A stretch of DNA of 64,000 nt from CAYWQB01 sp964460785 (lineage in GTDB: Bacteria; Chlamydiota; Chlamydiia; Chlamydiales; CAYWQB01): positions 186,001 to 250,000 of the forward strand of contig CAYWQB010000001.1 of the NCBI GenBank assembly GCA_964460785.1, read 5' to 3'. Positions within the stretch are counted from its first letter, which is position 1; every line of letters begins with the position of its first letter. Positions 7,930 through 16,723 of the stretch are shown piece by piece. The notes beneath the pieces are model-generated. The model worked only from the letters and a program-made list of their open reading frames with translations. It was not told where the DNA came from and did no database searches. Position numbers and translations under genes: made by a program.

Positions 7930-8493
7930 ATGACCCAATCTGTTTCTCCAGATATGACTATCGAGGAAATTTTTTCAACTTTTCCTCACAAAAGCCAAGC
8001 TCTTGCCCAAGAGATGCAAAATTTTGGCCTTCACTGCGTAGGCTGTCATGCAGCAACTTGGGAAACCCTAGAGGCTGGAGTGCTAGGCCATGGCCGCACA
8101 CATGAAGAGCTCGCCTCTCTTGTAGATAAGCTCAATGCCATTCTCAATGAAACGACATCTAATCCTCAATCCATTGAGATGTCCGAGTTTGCAGCTCAAA
8201 AGTACATGGAAATTTTGGATAAAGAAAATAAGCAAGGCTGGGGCATACGCTTCGCAGAAAAGCCAAGCGGCTGCAATGGCTTTGAATATGTGCTTGATTT
8301 TTCCAAAGAGCCAAATGCAGATGATGAGATCGTCTATTCCCATGGCATAGAGATTCATATTCACAAAGACTCTCTCCCTCGACTACTTGGCTCTTATATT
8401 GACTATATCGATGGCCTACAAGGAGCTGGGTTTAAGATCTCCAACCCCAATGTCCGCTCCTCTTGCAGTTGCGGCTCTTCTCACGGCTACTGA
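7930..8493 (+). CDS. DUF1858 - A-type Fe-S carrier (IscA/ErpA) fusion
   Basis: This is a two-domain protein of 187 residues. Residues 8-70 match the DUF1858 / hybrid-cluster-associated redox-disulfide type, with G-L-H-C-V-G-C-H carrying Cys36 and Cys39. Residues 82-187 form an A-type iron-sulfur carrier domain with the three conserved cysteines: Cys115 in P-S-G-C-N-G-F and Cys179/Cys181 in the C-S-C-G near the end. A-type carriers accept clusters from a scaffold and pass them to apo-proteins; the N-terminal C-x2-C domain may act as a thiol redox or cluster-handling module in cis. A strong AAGGGGG ribosome-binding site precedes the ATG. It probably forms an operon with the ferredoxin just upstream. 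Confidence 0.88.
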   Translation: MTQSVSPDMTIEEIFSTFPHKSQALAQEMQNFGLHCVGCHAATWETLEAGVLGHGRTHEELASLVDKLNAILNETTSNPQSIEMSEFAAQKYMEILDKENKQGWGIRFAEKPSGCNGFEYVLDFSKEPNADDEIVYSHGIEIHIHKDSLPRLLGSYIDYIDGLQGAGFKISNPNVRSSCSCGSSHGY

Positions 8494-8580
8494 TAAAATT
8501 TTAATTGCTATTAAGCCTAAAAATTGTTTAGACAGGGTTCTACAATCGTCTATCAACCAAAACATTAGGTATATAGCAAA

Positions 8581-9336
8581 ATGGGAAGCTCTCTTGCCCA
8601 TATCACCGCCCTGTCTTGGGAAGCTTTACTCTCTCACAAGCAATATGTTTGGGGGGTCCCAGCGATCCTTTTGGTCTCCTGGCTCCTCTTTAGCTACCGC
8701 ACACAGCTTACCCATTATGCGCAGAAGCTTTTCTCCAAAGAGACATGCTATAGAGCATTTGACTTAGTCATTGCCCTTTCTACATTTATTCTAGCCTCCC
8801 CTATTTTGCTGCTCGCCATGTTGTTTTTGAAGCTCTACTTCAAAAATGAGATCTTCTTTAAGCAAGAGCGAGTGGGCCTTCACAACCGCCCCTTTACTCT
8901 CTTAAAATTTCGAACCATGACAAATGCCAAAAATCCTGATGGCACACTAAAAAGCGATGCAGAACGGCTCACATGGGTGGGGCACTTGCTACGCTCAACA
9001 TCAATTGATGAACTTCCCAGCATTATTAATATCATTCGGGGAGATATGGGGATTATAGGTCCTCGCCCTTTAACTCCTGCAGACCTAAACAGGTATGCGA
9101 AGGAGCAAGACTTTGTTCGCCATACAGTCAAACCAGGTCTCACTGGGTGGGCCCAAGTGAATGGCAGGAATGAGATCAGCTGGCAAGCAAAGTTTGCTTA
9201 TGATGCTTGGTTTGTTGAGAACCACTCCATCCCTTTATATTTTTGGATCATCCTTCTAACCGCATGGAAGGTTCTTAAAAGAGAGGGCATCTATAAACCA
9301 GGCCAAAGAGCCAAAGCGCCTGCAACCAATAAATAG
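8581..9336 (+). CDS. PglC/WcaJ-type phosphoglycosyl transferase
   Basis: This 251-residue membrane enzyme would transfer a sugar-1-phosphate from a nucleotide sugar to a polyprenyl-phosphate carrier, the first step of many glycan pathways. One transmembrane helix lies near residues 24-42 and the re-entrant family helix near 58-82. Family motifs follow in order: F-F-K-Q-E-R-V-G, L-L-K-F-R-T-M, S-I-D-E-L-P (catalytic D-E), R-G-D-M-G-I-I-G-P-R-P-L and V-K-P-G-L-T-G-W-A-Q-V-N-G-R-N. No other glycosyltransferase is adjacent, so the end product is unknown. It converges on the gene ending at 9344. Confidence 0.92.
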   Translation: MGSSLAHITALSWEALLSHKQYVWGVPAILLVSWLLFSYRTQLTHYAQKLFSKETCYRAFDLVIALSTFILASPILLLAMLFLKLYFKNEIFFKQERVGLHNRPFTLLKFRTMTNAKNPDGTLKSDAERLTWVGHLLRSTSIDELPSIINIIRGDMGIIGPRPLTPADLNRYAKEQDFVRHTVKPGLTGWAQVNGRNEISWQAKFAYDAWFVENHSIPLYFWIILLTAWKVLKREGIYKPGQRAKAPATNK

Positions 9337-9343
9337 TACTCTC

Positions 9344-11659
9344 TTAAAAAGAAGCTAAAATACGCATAGGGGGAGCTCCATTGGTCGACCCTGCAAGAAA
9401 AGAGGGGTGTAAATAGTTAAAAGGGTTAGGAGGCAAGGCAAAGCCAGAAAGCACAACCATAAATAGCCTTGAAAGCCGTTCAAAGCGTATCCGCTGGTAT
9501 GCAAAATTTCGATTTCTGTCTTGCGCAGACTCCAATACAGTTGGCAAATATAATTGACGAGCTTCATGCTGTGCGAGAGACTGCAAGTCTGGGAGAGCAC
9601 AAAGCCTATAAACAACTGCAGCTGCAATCCCCTCAAGAGTGAGCCGACTTTGCAATAAGCTATAAACTCCAAAAAGAACTAGAGCTCCTGAAGCGACTTT
9701 ATCCACTGCATATAAAAGCTTACTTGCTCCCCTAGATAGCTGGGTACATAGGCGAGAGTTTAAAGGTTGGATAGAGGGCTTTTCTTTCCCTTTTTTCTGA
9801 AAAGCCTGGTAGCCGACAGGCTTTCCGACAGAAAACTTTCTTTCCCGTAAAGCCCCTTCCCACGGTTTTCCTAACTTTTCTGATAAATATTGTTCAAGAG
9901 AGGTCCAGTCACCAATATGCTGGCTGTGTAAAAACGCTGTTAATGCCTTTTCACAGGACTCCTGAAAGAGCTTTCTATCTTCTAAACTCTGTAAAGGTCT
10001 TTCAGGACTATCTACCTGAATCGTTTCATTAAGCACTTGGTGCCAATTCCAATTATATACTTCCAAAATCAGGTCATCGATTGGATATGATGCGTCTAAC
10101 TGTTTCCCTATAAATGGTCCTGTATGGAGAGCTTTTAAAGGAGCCATAACTTTATAAAAAGCAGCTAAGCGTGCATGCTGAAAGTGTGTATAGTGAAGGA
10201 GATTGTCAAAAGTAGATAATTCACACCTACTTTCCACGCTACGTAAATGCTGCTTCAAAGAGTTGATATAATCACTCCGTTCTGTTCCTGTCCCTCCAAG
10301 CTGTGTACGCAAGGTAACCTTTCCTTCATTGCTCCGCCCTAACCAAAGAGCTGCAATGACATCTTGTGGGTCTATGTCATTGTGCCATGACTCCTCAAGA
10401 TCTGGAAATTTCTCTTTCACCCAGTTTTTTAAAACATCAAACTGCAAAGAGAGCTGAGAGCCATTATGAACCGCTGTGGTGGATTGACCCGGAAACTCAA
10501 ACTCTTCATAATCTTCTTGAAGGCTTTGCGGCTTTTTCTGTTGGAGCTTGTCTTGCAGCAGATGGAACTCCCTTTTCTCTTGTCTAAAGCTAGAAACGCT
10601 ATTATGCACACTATAAACTTCAGCATTAGAAAAGCTGTGGCTTAGAATTTCTCGTACATCACTAAGATCTTTTTCATTATGCCACATGCGCAGCTCTCTA
10701 GGCTCCTCCCCTGGACTAGAGCGTAGAAATGCCAGTGCAACCGAGCGCTGCATCACAGCAGAGCTTGAAGATTTTTTAAGCGCATCTCCAAGCTCTTTTC
10801 TTATAGCTACAAACTGTTCTACAGCCCGTTCTCCATTTGGATCAAACTGCTCTACTTTATCTTTGAGCCCCTCTAGGCCACTAGTGTGCCCAAGGGGACT
10901 TCCTTGGAGCCTTTCAATCCAACCTTGAGGATCTAACAAAACAGCCTCGATCAAGACTGAGGTATTCAAACTTGATAGGTATGCTCCTCCTCTAGAAAGC
11001 TGATTCAGTTGGTCTGCGGCAAGACGCAAGGCCATGCGACCAGCAATCCTCCTACAAAAAGGGAGCTCTCTCTCTATAGACTCGCGCCCTACTAGCCATT
11101 GTGAAATGGAAGCGATCAGTCGACCTCTATTCTCTTCTGAATGGATAGTCTCTGAGCTAGAGGCTAGAAAGTTCTTACGACAATAATCTGTAAACAATGC
11201 ATGAAAAGGAGAGCCTTCACCTTCATGAAAATCTGCAACTTCTCTTGTTGAATTTACCAGTTGGAACCCAAAATTCAGAGCAGTAGCCCCATAAAATAGA
11301 GATCGCAATAGCTCTTTTTTTCCAAAAATCAATGCTGAGCAGGCAGAAGCAAACATCGCAATACGCCCTGCAGCCACTGCATGTGTAACCAAAGCTTGCA
11401 CTGTTGTCTCTAACCATTGTGGATATCTTCGAGCTGGGCCTAGTAACCGATCAAATCGATAGTTGGCGATAGACTCCGCAAAACAATAAGCAGGAAGAGC
11501 AGCTACACTCAAACGGCCAGACTGGATGACAGCAAAAGCTGTTCCTGTCACAGCTATGGCAGAAAGAGCATATTTTGCTACTTGTGCCCTCTTAAACGAA
11601 GAGGGCTTTGGCAAATTCTGCCAAGTGCTGGGAGAACAAAGAGGTACAACGGCATTCAT
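9344..11659 (-). CDS. Large unknown protein with terminal hydrophobic segments
   Basis: I do not recognise this 771-residue protein. Hydrophobic helices occur near residues 28-62, 88-112 and 118-135, and again near 655-690 and 730-745. The long middle (about 140-640) is soluble-looking, charged and largely helical, so both ends could be in a membrane with a large exposed domain between. There is no classical signal peptide. Paired hydrophobic segments recall chlamydial inclusion-membrane proteins, but the arrangement here is not the standard bilobed hairpin and that link is speculative. The upstream 72 bases are very A+T-rich. The ribosome-binding site is weak. Confidence 0.75.
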   Translation of the reverse strand: MNAVVPLCSPSTWQNLPKPSSFKRAQVAKYALSAIAVTGTAFAVIQSGRLSVAALPAYCFAESIANYRFDRLLGPARRYPQWLETTVQALVTHAVAAGRIAMFASACSALIFGKKELLRSLFYGATALNFGFQLVNSTREVADFHEGEGSPFHALFTDYCRKNFLASSSETIHSEENRGRLIASISQWLVGRESIERELPFCRRIAGRMALRLAADQLNQLSRGGAYLSSLNTSVLIEAVLLDPQGWIERLQGSPLGHTSGLEGLKDKVEQFDPNGERAVEQFVAIRKELGDALKKSSSSAVMQRSVALAFLRSSPGEEPRELRMWHNEKDLSDVREILSHSFSNAEVYSVHNSVSSFRQEKREFHLLQDKLQQKKPQSLQEDYEEFEFPGQSTTAVHNGSQLSLQFDVLKNWVKEKFPDLEESWHNDIDPQDVIAALWLGRSNEGKVTLRTQLGGTGTERSDYINSLKQHLRSVESRCELSTFDNLLHYTHFQHARLAAFYKVMAPLKALHTGPFIGKQLDASYPIDDLILEVYNWNWHQVLNETIQVDSPERPLQSLEDRKLFQESCEKALTAFLHSQHIGDWTSLEQYLSEKLGKPWEGALRERKFSVGKPVGYQAFQKKGKEKPSIQPLNSRLCTQLSRGASKLLYAVDKVASGALVLFGVYSLLQSRLTLEGIAAAVVYRLCALPDLQSLAQHEARQLYLPTVLESAQDRNRNFAYQRIRFERLSRLFMVVLSGFALPPNPFNYLHPSFLAGSTNGAPPMRILASF

Positions 11660-11731
11660 AACAAATGATTAGTTATCAAAAAATAAGATGTAATAATACT
11701 AATTAATAGTATTGAACACCACTAAAGAAAG

Positions 11732-12364
11732 TTAAAAATCTTTTAACCGATAGATATTATTAACTCCCGACTGACTAGAGCAACTACAAGATAAGTCTTT
11801 TATTAACCCATTATGCAGATCATAAACCCAGCCATGCACAGTTAAAGGGTTGCCTTGTGCCCACGCTTCCTGAATAATATTTGTATGACAGACATTCTGC
11901 ACTTGGTAGCGCACATTCAACTCAACCAACCGATCAGATTTTTCATTTAATGGCAGATCCTTTAACACCTCTTCTTCTTGAAAATAGATATCACGGATAT
12001 AGCGTAGCCAGTTATCAATTAAGCCAAGCTGAGCTGGTTTCATTGCAGCAGCCACACCACCACAACCATAGTGCCCACACACAATGATATCTGAGACTTT
12101 CAGCTGCTCTACACCATACTGCAAAACAGATAAGCAGTTGATATCAGAGTGTACACAAAGGTTTGCGACATTCCGATGAACAAACACCTCTCCTGGATCT
12201 AAACCTAGAATTTCACTTGCAGGGATACGACTATCTGCACATCCAATCCAAAGATATTTAGGTGACTGCAATGCAGCCAGCCTAGGAAAAAATTTAGGGT
12301 CTTCACAAGCTCGTTTTTGCGCCCAAGCTTGGTTTTTTGTAAGGAGGTGCTGGAGTGATCCCAT
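11732..12364 (-). CDS. can: Beta-class carbonic anhydrase
   Basis: This zinc enzyme interconverts CO2 and bicarbonate. It has 210 residues. The metal ligands and catalytic dyad are at the positions seen in E. coli Can: Cys42 and Asp44-Arg46 in W-I-G-C-A-D-S-R, and His98 and Cys101 in C-G-H-Y-G-C-G-G. The segment H-R-N-V-A-N-L is also conserved. No signal peptide, so cytoplasmic, where it could supply bicarbonate for carboxylation reactions. An AGGAAA ribosome-binding site precedes the ATG. The gene lies just downstream of the HD-domain gene on the same strand, with an 18-base gap. Confidence 0.95.
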   Translation of the reverse strand: MGSLQHLLTKNQAWAQKRACEDPKFFPRLAALQSPKYLWIGCADSRIPASEILGLDPGEVFVHRNVANLCVHSDINCLSVLQYGVEQLKVSDIIVCGHYGCGGVAAAMKPAQLGLIDNWLRYIRDIYFQEEEVLKDLPLNEKSDRLVELNVRYQVQNVCHTNIIQEAWAQGNPLTVHGWVYDLHNGLIKDLSCSCSSQSGVNNIYRLKDF

Positions 12365-12381
12365 ATAAAGTTTTTCCTAGC

Positions 12382-13674
12382 TTAGTACAATTTTGGGGAA
12401 ATTTGGAAATGTACCTGCAGCATTTGCAGCAATTTCTCTTGGATATCTGTAGGAACGAATAAATAGCAGGAAGACACATCAGGTACCTTGAGCAAGCCAG
12501 CTTGCTCAAAAGGCTGTACTTTCCCCCACTGCAGAGTTAAAAGGACCTTGGCTTTTTGGCAGTTTTCTCGCCCAACAATAGAGTGGCCATCAAAGGTGAA
12601 TGCCACACGCGCATCCTCTTTTTGCATATCCAGAACAAACTGTGTTAATTCTTGCCAAGAGGAGCTAGTCCAATCTTTTGGCTCAAGCCATAGAGCTCGG
12701 TAACGGCTTTTCCTTTGCGTGATTGCTTGTGCGTGCTCATCGCCCTTTGCTGCAGCCTGACGAATGTCTACCAATACTTCAGGATCAGCCCAGTTGAGGT
12801 AATTTTCCACTTTCTCAAGATAGGCGGAGTGTCTATAGCGATACATGAACTGACGAAAGTGGTAGGCATATGCAGCACCCACAGGGTGGCGGTATACCCT
12901 TGAGTACATAAAGTAGCGAGCTACCTGTAAGGACTCAATCGCTTGCTGTCCGCTTTTTAAAATTCCTATTTTAATTTTTCCTTGATAAGGCAATAACCGC
13001 AGAGAATCAATGAGTTGTTCACTATCAAAAAGTCCATGACGAACGCCTGTACAGGCTGCATCGCGTAGCAGGTAATCCATGCGATCTGCACCAAAGAAAT
13101 CATTTGTGATAATCTCTGACAAAATAGAGTGAAGAGGATCTCTAGCTTCTCCTAGCGCAATCGCTGTCACAGCTTCCCGAATATCAGATCCCATATGGGC
13201 AGCAAGTGCTGACCAAACGGCATCCATTGCCGAAGATTGCAAAATATTTTTTGTCATTTTTTCATGACCCTTTTCGCCTAACAGAGACTCTTCAGCAGTA
13301 TGAGAGAAAGGCAAATGTCCCATATCATGACAGAGAGCTGCAAGGCGCAAGAGCGTGAGAGCCTGTTTTCTCTCTTCATCTGAAAGCTGAGCTAAAGCGT
13401 GCAAGCTCTCCTGCACACCTTGTTTCTCTTGCTTACTGCGCGCTTTGACCTCCTGTAAGTTCTCAAGGGAGAACAGAGTGTGAAAAATACGAGTAGCTAA
13501 CTCCATCACACCTAAAGAGTGTTCAAATCTTGTATGAGTTGCCCCTGGGTAGAGCAAGTATGTAGGGCCTACTTGATGTACAAAGCGCAGCCTCTGGAAG
13601 GCTGAGCTATCCAGAATACACTCTTCTTCTGGATGTAGGCGGATAAACCCATGTAAGGCATCAAAGATTTTCAC
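12382..13674 (-). CDS. HD-domain phosphohydrolase (dGTPase-like, YdhJ type)
   Basis: This is a 430-residue metal-dependent phosphohydrolase of the HD superfamily. The frame extends upstream to a TTG at 13731, but the GTG at 13674 has a good AAGGAG site and gives the family-typical start V-K-I-F-D-A-L-H-G-F-I. Metal ligands are visible as H in T-R-F-E-H-S-L-G, H-D in A-A-L-C-H-D-M-G-H, and a distal D in F-G-A-D-R-M-D-Y. The motif P-F-S-H-T-A-E follows the H-D pair as in dNTPase-like proteins. The likely substrate is a (deoxy)nucleoside triphosphate, but this cannot be read from sequence. It probably heads an operon with the carbonic anhydrase gene. Confidence 0.88.
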   Translation of the reverse strand: MKIFDALHGFIRLHPEEECILDSSAFQRLRFVHQVGPTYLLYPGATHTRFEHSLGVMELATRIFHTLFSLENLQEVKARSKQEKQGVQESLHALAQLSDEERKQALTLLRLAALCHDMGHLPFSHTAEESLLGEKGHEKMTKNILQSSAMDAVWSALAAHMGSDIREAVTAIALGEARDPLHSILSEIITNDFFGADRMDYLLRDAACTGVRHGLFDSEQLIDSLRLLPYQGKIKIGILKSGQQAIESLQVARYFMYSRVYRHPVGAAYAYHFRQFMYRYRHSAYLEKVENYLNWADPEVLVDIRQAAAKGDEHAQAITQRKSRYRALWLEPKDWTSSSWQELTQFVLDMQKEDARVAFTFDGHSIVGRENCQKAKVLLTLQWGKVQPFEQAGLLKVPDVSSCYLFVPTDIQEKLLQMLQVHFQISPKLY

Positions 13675-13807
13675 ATCTCTCTCCTTTTCCCTAGATCGTA
13701 GCGCCTTTACCCTTTTGCCAAAAGAGTACAATCACCTAAAAAAATCTGTTATTTCTCCCTTTTTTCCTTTACAATGTTTCCCATCTATTTGGTAGTCAGT
13801 GGATATC

Positions 13808-14932
13808 ATGACAAACTGTGACAAAAAAGATTTTGAGTGGATGCGGCTTGCTTTGAAGCAGGCAAGCTTAGGTCGACGCTCCGCTCCCCCTAATCCATGG
13901 GTTGGGTGTGCTCTCGTAAAAGAGGGAAAATTGCTGTCTACAGGTTACCATGTTCGCCCTGGCACTCCCCATGCTGAGGCCCTCGCTCTTCAGCAGGCTG
14001 GGGACCAAGCAAAAGGAGCGACTTGTTATGTCACCCTTGAGCCCTGTGCTCACCATGGAAAGACTCCTCCATGTGCAGATGCATTAATCCATGCCGGTAT
14101 CTTCCGAGTGGTCATTGCCTCTCGTGACCCAGACCCCCGCGTCTCTGGTAAAGGTATAGAAAAAATGCGCCAGGCTGGTATCGAAATAACAGAAGGGGTT
14201 TGTGAAGAAGAGGTCTCGCAAAGCTTAACTTCCTACCTCCACCACCGCAAAACGGGCCTCCCTTATGTGGTACTCAAAGTTGCATCTAGTCTTGATGGGA
14301 GCCTTGCTGCAGCCGACTCCTCATCTAAGTGGATTACAGGGGAAGCTTCTCGCCAATCTGTTCAAGAGCTCCGTGCAGACTCTCAAGCAATCCTTATAGG
14401 AGCACAAACTGCAATACAAGATCTACCAAGGCTTACAGCCCGCTCCTCTCTGCCCCCCTCCTCTCCTCCGGTGCGCTGTGTCGTAGACCCCATGGGCAAA
14501 CTAGCCGTACAAGGCCCTCTTTTCGATATGGCGCTAGCTCCTACGTGGATTTTCACGACCTCACAATGCCCGCAAGAAAAAATAGATTCTTGGCGCCAAG
14601 CAAAAGCGCGCGTGAGCCTAGTCAATACGGCTCCTGGAGGGCTCGACCTTCATGAGGTTTTGCACCTGATGGGCCAAGAAGGGATTTTACAGCTTTTAGT
14701 TGAGGGAGGAGGAAGATTATTAGGAAGCTTTGTTCAGGAAAATCTTTTTGACCTCTTGCACCTATTCCTTGCCCCTAAATTACTTGGAAATGGAATCCCA
14801 ACCTTCCAAAACCTACCCATGCAAAATATCTCGCAAAGTTTAAATCTGAGCTTGTACTCTGTTCAGACATATGATGAGGATGTTTGCCTAACCTACCGCA
14901 AAAAGGAGAAAGATGATGTCGAACCCTCTTAA
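13808..14932 (+). CDS. ribD: Bifunctional deaminase/reductase RibD
   Basis: RibD performs the deamination and then the side-chain reduction of the riboflavin intermediate. It has 374 residues from the ATG at 13808; an in-frame GTG at 13799 is the alternative. The N-terminal deaminase domain carries the zinc site P-H-A-E-A and P-C-A-H-H-G-K-T-P-P-C, with N-P-W-V-G-C upstream of it. The reductase domain (about 150-370) has L-K-V-A-S-S-L-D-G and K-W-I-T-G-E-A-S, then the late V-E-G-G-G-R-L. It is the first gene of a riboflavin operon and overlaps the next gene by 20 bases. Confidence 0.96.
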   Translation: MTNCDKKDFEWMRLALKQASLGRRSAPPNPWVGCALVKEGKLLSTGYHVRPGTPHAEALALQQAGDQAKGATCYVTLEPCAHHGKTPPCADALIHAGIFRVVIASRDPDPRVSGKGIEKMRQAGIEITEGVCEEEVSQSLTSYLHHRKTGLPYVVLKVASSLDGSLAAADSSSKWITGEASRQSVQELRADSQAILIGAQTAIQDLPRLTARSSLPPSSPPVRCVVDPMGKLAVQGPLFDMALAPTWIFTTSQCPQEKIDSWRQAKARVSLVNTAPGGLDLHEVLHLMGQEGILQLLVEGGGRLLGSFVQENLFDLLHLFLAPKLLGNGIPTFQNLPMQNISQSLNLSLYSVQTYDEDVCLTYRKKEKDDVEPS

Positions 14933-15557
14933 AGCTGCATGTCAAGCTCTCATCAAGGGGGAGTGCGTGATCCTAACTGATGACAAACGGGAGCATGAAG
15001 CAGATCTTATGTTTTATGGCCCCCTTGTCACTCCAGAGCTAATGAATTTCATGATCCGCTACACAAGTGGTGTGGTGGTTATCCCTATGGAGCCTGAAGA
15101 TTTAGCTAGGTTAGAGCTCCCTCAAATGGTCGAAGTAAATACAGAGCAATATCGCACTGCATTCACTGTTTCTGTCGATGCTACAGAAGGTACAACCTCT
15201 GGGGTTTCTGCATTTGACCGCTGCCGCACCTTGGAAGTTCTCTGTGACCCCCATGCGCGCCCTGCAGACCTTCGCCGCCCAGGTCACCTATTCCCTCTCG
15301 AAGCCAACCCAAAAGGTCTTCGAGGGCGCAGAGGACATACGGAAGCATCTATTGACCTATTAAAAATTGCTGGCCTTCGCCCTATAGCTGCTATTTGTGA
15401 GCTATTGAGTGAAGATGGCAGAATCATGGATCGAGAAAGCGCTTTACAGTTTCAAAGAGAGCATGGCTTCCCTCTCATAGACGTGAATGACATCTTAGAA
15501 TATGTTGAAAAGCATGATTTCTCTCCGATCCTTGAAATGAACGGAGCATTAGTTTAG
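14913..15557 (+). CDS. ribB: 3,4-Dihydroxy-2-butanone-4-phosphate synthase RibB
   Basis: This stand-alone synthase of 214 residues makes the four-carbon unit of riboflavin from ribulose 5-phosphate. The catalytic acidic loop reads D-D-K-R-E-H-E-A-D-L, slightly shorter than the usual bacterial D-D-E-D-R-E-N-E-G-D-L and reminiscent of archaeal versions. Downstream elements are intact: F-M-I-R-Y-T-S-G-V, T-V-S-V-D-A, T-T-S-G-V-S-A-F-D-R, R-R-P-G-H-L-F-P-L, and the catalytic G-H-T-E-A with A-I-C-E-L-L. An AAGGAG site precedes paired ATG codons at 14913 and 14916. The stop overlaps the next start (TAGTG). It probably supplies the activity that the next protein seems to have lost. Confidence 0.92.
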   Translation: MMSNPLKAACQALIKGECVILTDDKREHEADLMFYGPLVTPELMNFMIRYTSGVVVIPMEPEDLARLELPQMVEVNTEQYRTAFTVSVDATEGTTSGVSAFDRCRTLEVLCDPHARPADLRRPGHLFPLEANPKGLRGRRGHTEASIDLLKIAGLRPIAAICELLSEDGRIMDRESALQFQREHGFPLIDVNDILEYVEKHDFSPILEMNGALV

Positions 15558-16723
15558 TGGATAAACAAGCTATGCAGCAAGCGATTGATGCTTTCTCAAA
15601 GGGAGAACCTATCCTTGTCATTGATGATGAGGCAGAAGGAGCTCTCCCTATGCTGGCTCTTCCCATTCAGTCAGCTACAAGAGAAGCAAGCCATACCTTT
15701 TTTCATGACCAGCAACACTACATTGGCATCTGCATGCCCCGAGAGCGCTTTTATGCGCTAGGCATTGCCTGTCCCTCCTCAGAGGACTCTGACCGTAGCC
15801 TACTCTCGTACCGATTTGGAATTGAGGAGTCGCCTGAAGTCAACTGGACGCGATTCCTAGCTAATGAACATCTAGATGTACAGAGAGATGGCCCCTTTGT
15901 CCCGATCCCCTACTCCTTTGGAGGTGCATTGAAATGTGCTTCTCCTTTTGAAGCTGCGGTAGATATTTGCCAACTTGCAGGCTTATCCCCAGCCTGTGCA
16001 GTGAGCCCTCTAAGAGAAGATGTGCATTTAGGAGCCCTCCCCAAGGTGTACCTATCAGAGGTCGTACGCCACCGCCGGATGAATGAAAAACTCCTTCATC
16101 GTGTAGCAACTGCTCGTATCCCCACCCAACATGGCTCTTTTCAAGCTGTCATTTTTGAATCAATCATCGACCAAACAGAGCATATTGCTTTAGTAAAAGG
16201 TGAAGAACCTCTTCCCTGCCCGACTCTAGTTCGCATGCACTCTGAGTGTTTAACCGGTGATATTTTTGGATCCCTTAGGTGTGATTGTGGGCCTCAGCTG
16301 GACCGCTCTTTAGCGTTGATTGCCAAAGAGGGGGCTGGTGTTCTTGTCTACCTCCGTGGACATGAAGGTAGAGGCATTGGCCTTACCCATAAGCTCAGGG
16401 CATATGAGCTCCAAGAAAAAGGGATTGATACTGTACAGGCAAACTTAGAGCTTGGCCTTCCTGTTGATAAGCGAGACTATGGAATTGGCGCACAGATTCT
16501 TCGAGAGCTAGGGGTATCTAAGATTCGCCTGCTCACGAATAACCCTAGAAAGTATCATGGGCTTGCCGGCTATGGGCTAGAGATTGTTGAACGCGTCTCT
16601 GTCCATACGACACCTAATGCTGAAAATTACCGCTACTTACTGACCAAAAAGCAAAAGCTGGGCCACCACATTAATATAGAAGAAAAAGAATGGGAGAAAC
16701 CACATGCAGACCTTCCAAGGTGA
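15557..16723 (+). CDS. ribBA: RibBA: GTP cyclohydrolase II with degenerate RibB domain
   Basis: The 388-residue protein has an N-terminal RibB-like domain (1-180) fused to GTP cyclohydrolase II (about 185-375). The cyclohydrolase half is intact: R-M-H-S-E-C-L-T-G-D-I-F-G with zinc ligands in L-R-C-D-C-G, then Y-L-R-G-H-E-G-R-G-I-G-L and V-D-K-R-D-Y-G-I-G-A-Q-I-L. It opens the imidazole ring of GTP to start riboflavin synthesis. The RibB half looks inactive: the acidic catalytic loop is replaced by I-D-D-E-A-E-G-A-L-P, and the G-H-T-E-A histidine motif by S-P-F-E-A. GTG start at 15557 overlaps the ribB stop, and the 3' end overlaps ribH by 20 bases. Confidence 0.93.
   Translation: MDKQAMQQAIDAFSKGEPILVIDDEAEGALPMLALPIQSATREASHTFFHDQQHYIGICMPRERFYALGIACPSSEDSDRSLLSYRFGIEESPEVNWTRFLANEHLDVQRDGPFVPIPYSFGGALKCASPFEAAVDICQLAGLSPACAVSPLREDVHLGALPKVYLSEVVRHRRMNEKLLHRVATARIPTQHGSFQAVIFESIIDQTEHIALVKGEEPLPCPTLVRMHSECLTGDIFGSLRCDCGPQLDRSLALIAKEGAGVLVYLRGHEGRGIGLTHKLRAYELQEKGIDTVQANLELGLPVDKRDYGIGAQILRELGVSKIRLLTNNPRKYHGLAGYGLEIVERVSVHTTPNAENYRYLLTKKQKLGHHINIEEKEWEKPHADLPR

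Noticed and set aside
9355..9672. 105-codon minus-strand frame inside the 771-residue gene
   Set aside because: It overlaps the long gene in another frame on the same strand, with no ribosome-binding site or recognisable family.
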